Shown here: positions 61,012-64,000 of the stretch, one piece after another
Layout: every line of letters starts with the position of its first letter
Position numbering within the stretch: position 1 is the first letter of the stretch
Source: Zooshikella ganghwensis DSM 15267
Lineage (GTDB): Bacteria; Pseudomonadota; Gammaproteobacteria; Pseudomonadales; Zooshikellaceae
Length of the DNA: 64,000 nucleotides
Direction: 5' to 3'
NCBI RefSeq assembly: GCF_000428585.1
Contig: NZ_AUAF01000003.1
Coordinates: 44,424 to 108,423 of the forward strand
Made by a program: the position numbers and the translations under genes
Notes under the pieces: model-generated
Seen by the model: only the letters and a program-made list of their open reading frames with translations
Told to the model about the DNA's origin: nothing
Databases searched by the model: none

Positions 61012-61581
61012 TTAACTTGTAAACTGACCAATAACCCTGTTGCGAGCCAAACTCCATCCAGAAGACTTTTTACCTGCTCGGGTTGTATCCGCATTTTGCA
61101 CAGTAAAGTCCCACAATATTTCGGTAAAATTCAGCTTAAACTGTTCCGTTGGCATGTCATCTGGATGGGACTGAAATTGTATTTCACTGATAATGGCATC
61201 TCTAATCGTGAAGGTCATTATATTTGCGGTTTTATCCCCTGAATTCCGGCAAATATAAATTTTTGTGGGTTGGTCAGTGCCTTTGCCCAGAGGTTCTGCA
61301 CGTAAACAATATTCGTAAAATTTAACTGAGGTTTTATCAACATACTTAACACAGGTAAATTCGGTAATAATGGGTCTGCCCGATGTACGTGCAGAATTAC
61401 TCACATCTGTTGTGACTTGTTGTTTCATCCCCTGATGGACAGATACTAATTCAATACACTGACCAAAATTCAATATCTCATCCCGATCAACAGGGTCAAT
61501 CAAACTACCTCCTGTTGTCCAACTATTATCATCACCACCAAAAACTTCCTTATTCCCTGGCTCTAATAAAATCAAATCCAT
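61012..61581 (-). CDS. hcp: T6SS tube protein Hcp
   Basis: A 189-residue Hcp (TssD). SVHQGMKQQVTTDVSNSART, SGRPIITEFTCVKYVDKTSV and FTIRDAIISEIQFQS are classic Hcp segments, and the C-terminal LNFTEILWDFTVQNADTTRAG closes the hexameric ring. It forms the inner tube that is pushed out by sheath contraction and carries small effectors. About 20 residues longer than typical Hcp, mostly in the N-terminal loop (GNKEVFGGDDNSWTTGGSL). AGGAAT precedes the ATG. Confidence 0.95.
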   Translation of the reverse strand: MDLILLEPGNKEVFGGDDNSWTTGGSLIDPVDRDEILNFGQCIELVSVHQGMKQQVTTDVSNSARTSGRPIITEFTCVKYVDKTSVKFYEYCLRAEPLGKGTDQPTKIYICRNSGDKTANIMTFTIRDAIISEIQFQSHPDDMPTEQFKLNFTEILWDFTVQNADTTRAGKKSSGWSLARNRVIGQFTS

Positions 61582-61663
61582 GACATCATTCCTATTTTAA
61601 TTGAAACCTCACTGATACCATCTCTATCTGCTGACATACCCTTGATGTAAGGTATATCTCAGA

Positions 61664-63637
61664 TTATGCAGGCAAGTCCGCGACCAATCGAATTGAGGTC
61701 GTTAGCTCTTCTAGTTGGAAATGAGGTTTAATAAAAACGGTTGCTCGATAAGCACCAGGTTTTCCAGGTACATCAGTAACTTGAATCTGCGCAGCACGTA
61801 AAGGATAAGCTGCTTTTACTTCTTGCGAGGCATCATCATCAAGTAGAATATATTGAGATATCCAATTATTTAAAAATTGCTCTACATTAGCCCGCGTCAT
61901 AAATTTGCCCACTTTGTCACGCATTATCACTTTAATAAAATGCGCAAAGCGGGATGCACATAAAACATAGGGCAACATAGCGGATATCTGCGCATTTGCA
62001 TTCGCTTCATCCGAAATATATTTTTTGGGTTTATTCGTCGTTTGTCCACCAAAAAAAGCAGCTTTATTTGATCCTTTACAATGACAAATTGCCATAAACC
62101 CTAAGTCATTTAATTCTTTTTCTCGACGATCGGTAATCGCTACCTGGGTAGGACACATCATAGCGATATCACCTTCATCTGTTTTGTATTTATAGGTTGG
62201 CAAACCACTGATTACACCACCACCTTCTACTCCTCGAATAGCCGCTACCCAACCATATAAAGCGAATGCATTAGTAATTCGTTCTGCTAACATATAGGCA
62301 GGATTACCCCACAAAAACATTTTATAGTTTTTACTTGAGACAATTTCTTCAAAAGGTAGGCCATCGACAGGCTGTGTATCCATACCATAAGGTAATCTCA
62401 ATAACACATTCGGTAACGTTAAAGATACATAGCGAGAGTCTTCTGTTTCTCTAAACGTTCGCCAACCATCCATTTCAACACTTTCAAAAATTTTAGCAAG
62501 ATCACGAGGCCGTCCGAGCGCAGTAAACGTATCGAGGTCAAACAACTGGGCACTTGCTGCTGCAATAAAGGGAGCATGAGCGGCCGCCGCAATGCTCGAC
62601 ATTTTAATCAATAGTTCAATATCCTGAGGATGCCGTCCAAACTCGTAGTCACCCACCAATAAACTATAAGGGTACCCCCCATAAGTGCCATACTCTGCTT
62701 CGTAAATCATTTTAAAAATGGCACTCTGATCAAACTCTACCGCTTTTTCCAAGTCTTTTAGCAAATCATGCTTACTGATATTGAGTACTTTTAATTTTAA
62801 TAATTGACCTGTTTCCGTACGTAAAACAAGGTAATATAAACCCCGCCAAGTGGCTTCTAACTGCTGGAAAGGTGGATGGTGAAGAATCAGATTTAATTGA
62901 CGTCCCAGTACATCATCCAACTTAGCAATACTATCGTCAATCAGTAACGCAGTCGATGCGCCCTTAGCACTTACTGCATCTAATACTGACACTATACTTT
63001 GTACAAACTGTCCTAATAATAATAAAACATGGGATCGTTGTTGCTCATTTAACAACATATAATCCCGAGACAGTAATTTATTCAGTGTGTCATTCGTTTC
63101 TACAGCCGACCACTCTTCTACGGTTTTACCATTGAATGCCGCTAATAAATCATCCTTGACTTTAGTCGCATCATCAGATGGTGATTCAGAGACCATGTCA
63201 TCTAATAACTGAGTCAATGCATCACTTGACTCCAGCTTTGCTTGCATATCTCGTAACCGACAGCGCTGCTCATATATTTCATTTAACTTAGGTATTTTTT
63301 TTACAACCGATAAAGGATCAAAGTCTTCTATCTGATTTAATAACAAATCACCTGATAACTTTCCTTCCCCGTCAACTTCATTGGCAATCGCTGACAGTTT
63401 GACCCTTGGGGCGGAGGCGGCTAACACATGATCAAAGTTATCCCGGTCAATATCGACCATCTTACGTACTTTAACCGGTGGTAATGGTTCTACAGGGTCT
63501 CCTGTGAGGTCTGCAAAGATACCCACGATAAAAGGCAACTCTCGTTGCTCAATGGCTCCACCTGTTTCAACATCATAGGTAATTTTAACACGAGGTGGTC
63601 TTACCCTGTTCAGCTTTTCCTGCACGCTTCCTAACAT
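61664..63637 (-). CDS. T6SS contractile sheath: TssB-TssC fusion
   Basis: A 657-residue single chain. Residues 1 to about 150 are a complete TssB (VipA): SVQEKLNRVRPPRVKITYDV, LPFIVGIFADLTG, RDNFDHVLAASAPRVKL, and the DFDPLSVVKKIPKLNEI helix region. After a linker of about 50 residues rich in Asp/Glu/Ser, residues about 200-657 are a full TssC (VipB): LILHHPPFQQLEATWRGLYY, SLLVGDYEFGRHPQDIELLI, FAHFIKVIMRDKVGKF and a C-terminal strand. TssB and TssC are normally separate proteins from adjacent genes. The frame is uninterrupted, with GGAG seven bases before the ATG. First gene of the operon. No ClpV gene is in the window. Confidence 0.93.
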   Translation of the reverse strand: MLGSVQEKLNRVRPPRVKITYDVETGGAIEQRELPFIVGIFADLTGDPVEPLPPVKVRKMVDIDRDNFDHVLAASAPRVKLSAIANEVDGEGKLSGDLLLNQIEDFDPLSVVKKIPKLNEIYEQRCRLRDMQAKLESSDALTQLLDDMVSESPSDDATKVKDDLLAAFNGKTVEEWSAVETNDTLNKLLSRDYMLLNEQQRSHVLLLLGQFVQSIVSVLDAVSAKGASTALLIDDSIAKLDDVLGRQLNLILHHPPFQQLEATWRGLYYLVLRTETGQLLKLKVLNISKHDLLKDLEKAVEFDQSAIFKMIYEAEYGTYGGYPYSLLVGDYEFGRHPQDIELLIKMSSIAAAAHAPFIAAASAQLFDLDTFTALGRPRDLAKIFESVEMDGWRTFRETEDSRYVSLTLPNVLLRLPYGMDTQPVDGLPFEEIVSSKNYKMFLWGNPAYMLAERITNAFALYGWVAAIRGVEGGGVISGLPTYKYKTDEGDIAMMCPTQVAITDRREKELNDLGFMAICHCKGSNKAAFFGGQTTNKPKKYISDEANANAQISAMLPYVLCASRFAHFIKVIMRDKVGKFMTRANVEQFLNNWISQYILLDDDASQEVKAAYPLRAAQIQVTDVPGKPGAYRATVFIKPHFQLEELTTSIRLVADLPA

Positions 63638-63668
63638 GAGGCACTCCGTCGCGGTTTATTCCTTTATG

Positions 63669-63718
63669 TATAATCTTCGCGAATCAATTTTAGGGTTTGT
63701 TGTCTTCGCTCTTGACCA
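63669..63718. repeat. Short intergenic repeat, copy B
   Basis: Matches copy A at 60886-60930 over roughly 40 bases with small indels. It sits directly upstream of the tssBC start codon region, between the operon and the transposase. Confidence 0.55.
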
Positions 63719-63809
63719 CCAAGGATAGCATTTAATTACCCATAAATTTGCAATGAATACAAGGTTATGTCACTTTAGTTGCCAAAAGTGGACTTTTGGG
63801 CAAAAAACA

Positions 63810-64000
63810 ATGGATTCTTGGCTAAATGAAGAGCTGTCAGGATGTGCATTTAAAGATCAGCGTTTGACAACTCGTTTTAAAAGTATTGTTGCTTGTTTAT
63901 CCGAAAAAAGTGGTAAATCCATACCTGAGATATGTGAGGAGTGGGCATCCACTAAAGCTTTTTATCGTTTTTTATCAAATGAACGGGTAGAAGCAAGTGA
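63810..64000 (+). mobile_element. IS4/Tn5-type transposase, N-terminal part (cut by window edge)
   Basis: From ATG 63810, 63 codons are open to the window end. The product MDSWLNEELSGCAFKDQRLT, then RFKSIVACLSEKSGKSIPEI, then EEWASTKAFYRFLSNERV is the N-terminal DNA-binding domain of the Tn5-like DDE transposases (IS4 superfamily). A perfect hairpin, CCAAAAGT/ACTTTTGG at 63782-63799, lies just before the start codon; related IS elements use such structures to limit transposase translation. The left terminal repeat cannot be fixed without the right end. Confidence 0.85.

Overview
The window looks like chromosome of a marine, low-GC gammaproteobacterium related to Oceanospirillales/Pseudomonadales. 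The main reason is a housekeeping block in the order sulA, small acidic protein, DUF6586 protein, topA, fadA, fadB, usp, uup, slt. From memory this is close to the Pseudomonas aeruginosa PA3008-PA3020 order. PEP-CTERM proteins, a secreted subtilase and a large collagenase fit a particle- or host-associated marine lifestyle. Genus is not proven; a Zooshikella/Spartinivicinus-like organism is a guess. No rRNA, tRNA or CRISPR was seen.

Layout. (1) 1-353: the 5' end of a glutaryl-CoA dehydrogenase gene. (2) About 1.0-16.2 kb: an accessory, AT-rich region. It holds three proteins with PEP-CTERM-type tails, a large SdrD-B-repeat surface protein sharing a domain with one of them, two periplasmic binding-like proteins (one frameshifted), a decayed membrane-protein gene, a divergent cold-shock-like protein, an orphan PilW minor pilin and several unrecognised secreted proteins. 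A repeat family with one apparently complete copy (about 370 bp, terminal inverted repeats) and several fragments is scattered through this region, with one more fragment at 35.6 kb. (3) 16.4-30.6 kb: the conserved core block (SOS inhibitor, topoisomerase I, fatty-acid beta-oxidation complex FadBA, universal stress protein, ABC-F ATPase Uup, lytic transglycosylase Slt). The lexA gene that normally precedes sulA is absent. (4) 30.6-39.4 kb: secreted hydrolases, namely an S8 protease, periplasmic CpdB, and an M9-type collagenase whose linker is encoded by a 36-bp minisatellite and which ends in two PPC domains. A second small frameshifted membrane gene lies between them. (5) 39.4-41.0 kb: a long stretch with no recognisable gene. 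(6) 41.1-63.6 kb: a type VI secretion system (T6SS).

The T6SS genes read leftward: a fused tssB-tssC, hcp, tssE, tssF, tssG, vgrG, a DUF2169-pentapeptide fusion, a pentapeptide-repeat protein, a DUF3540 protein, a PAAR-like DUF4150 gene, tssJ, tssK, tssL, tssM and tssA. A SPOR-domain protein and a small unknown protein face tssA convergently. ClpV (TssH) and an obvious toxin/immunity pair are not in the window. Unusual points are the single-chain TssB-TssC sheath protein, a VgrG ending in 14 regular nine-residue repeats, and an in-frame amber codon at codon 21 of the only PAAR-like gene. The window ends in the first 63 codons of an IS4/Tn5-type transposase inserted just upstream of the T6SS operon.
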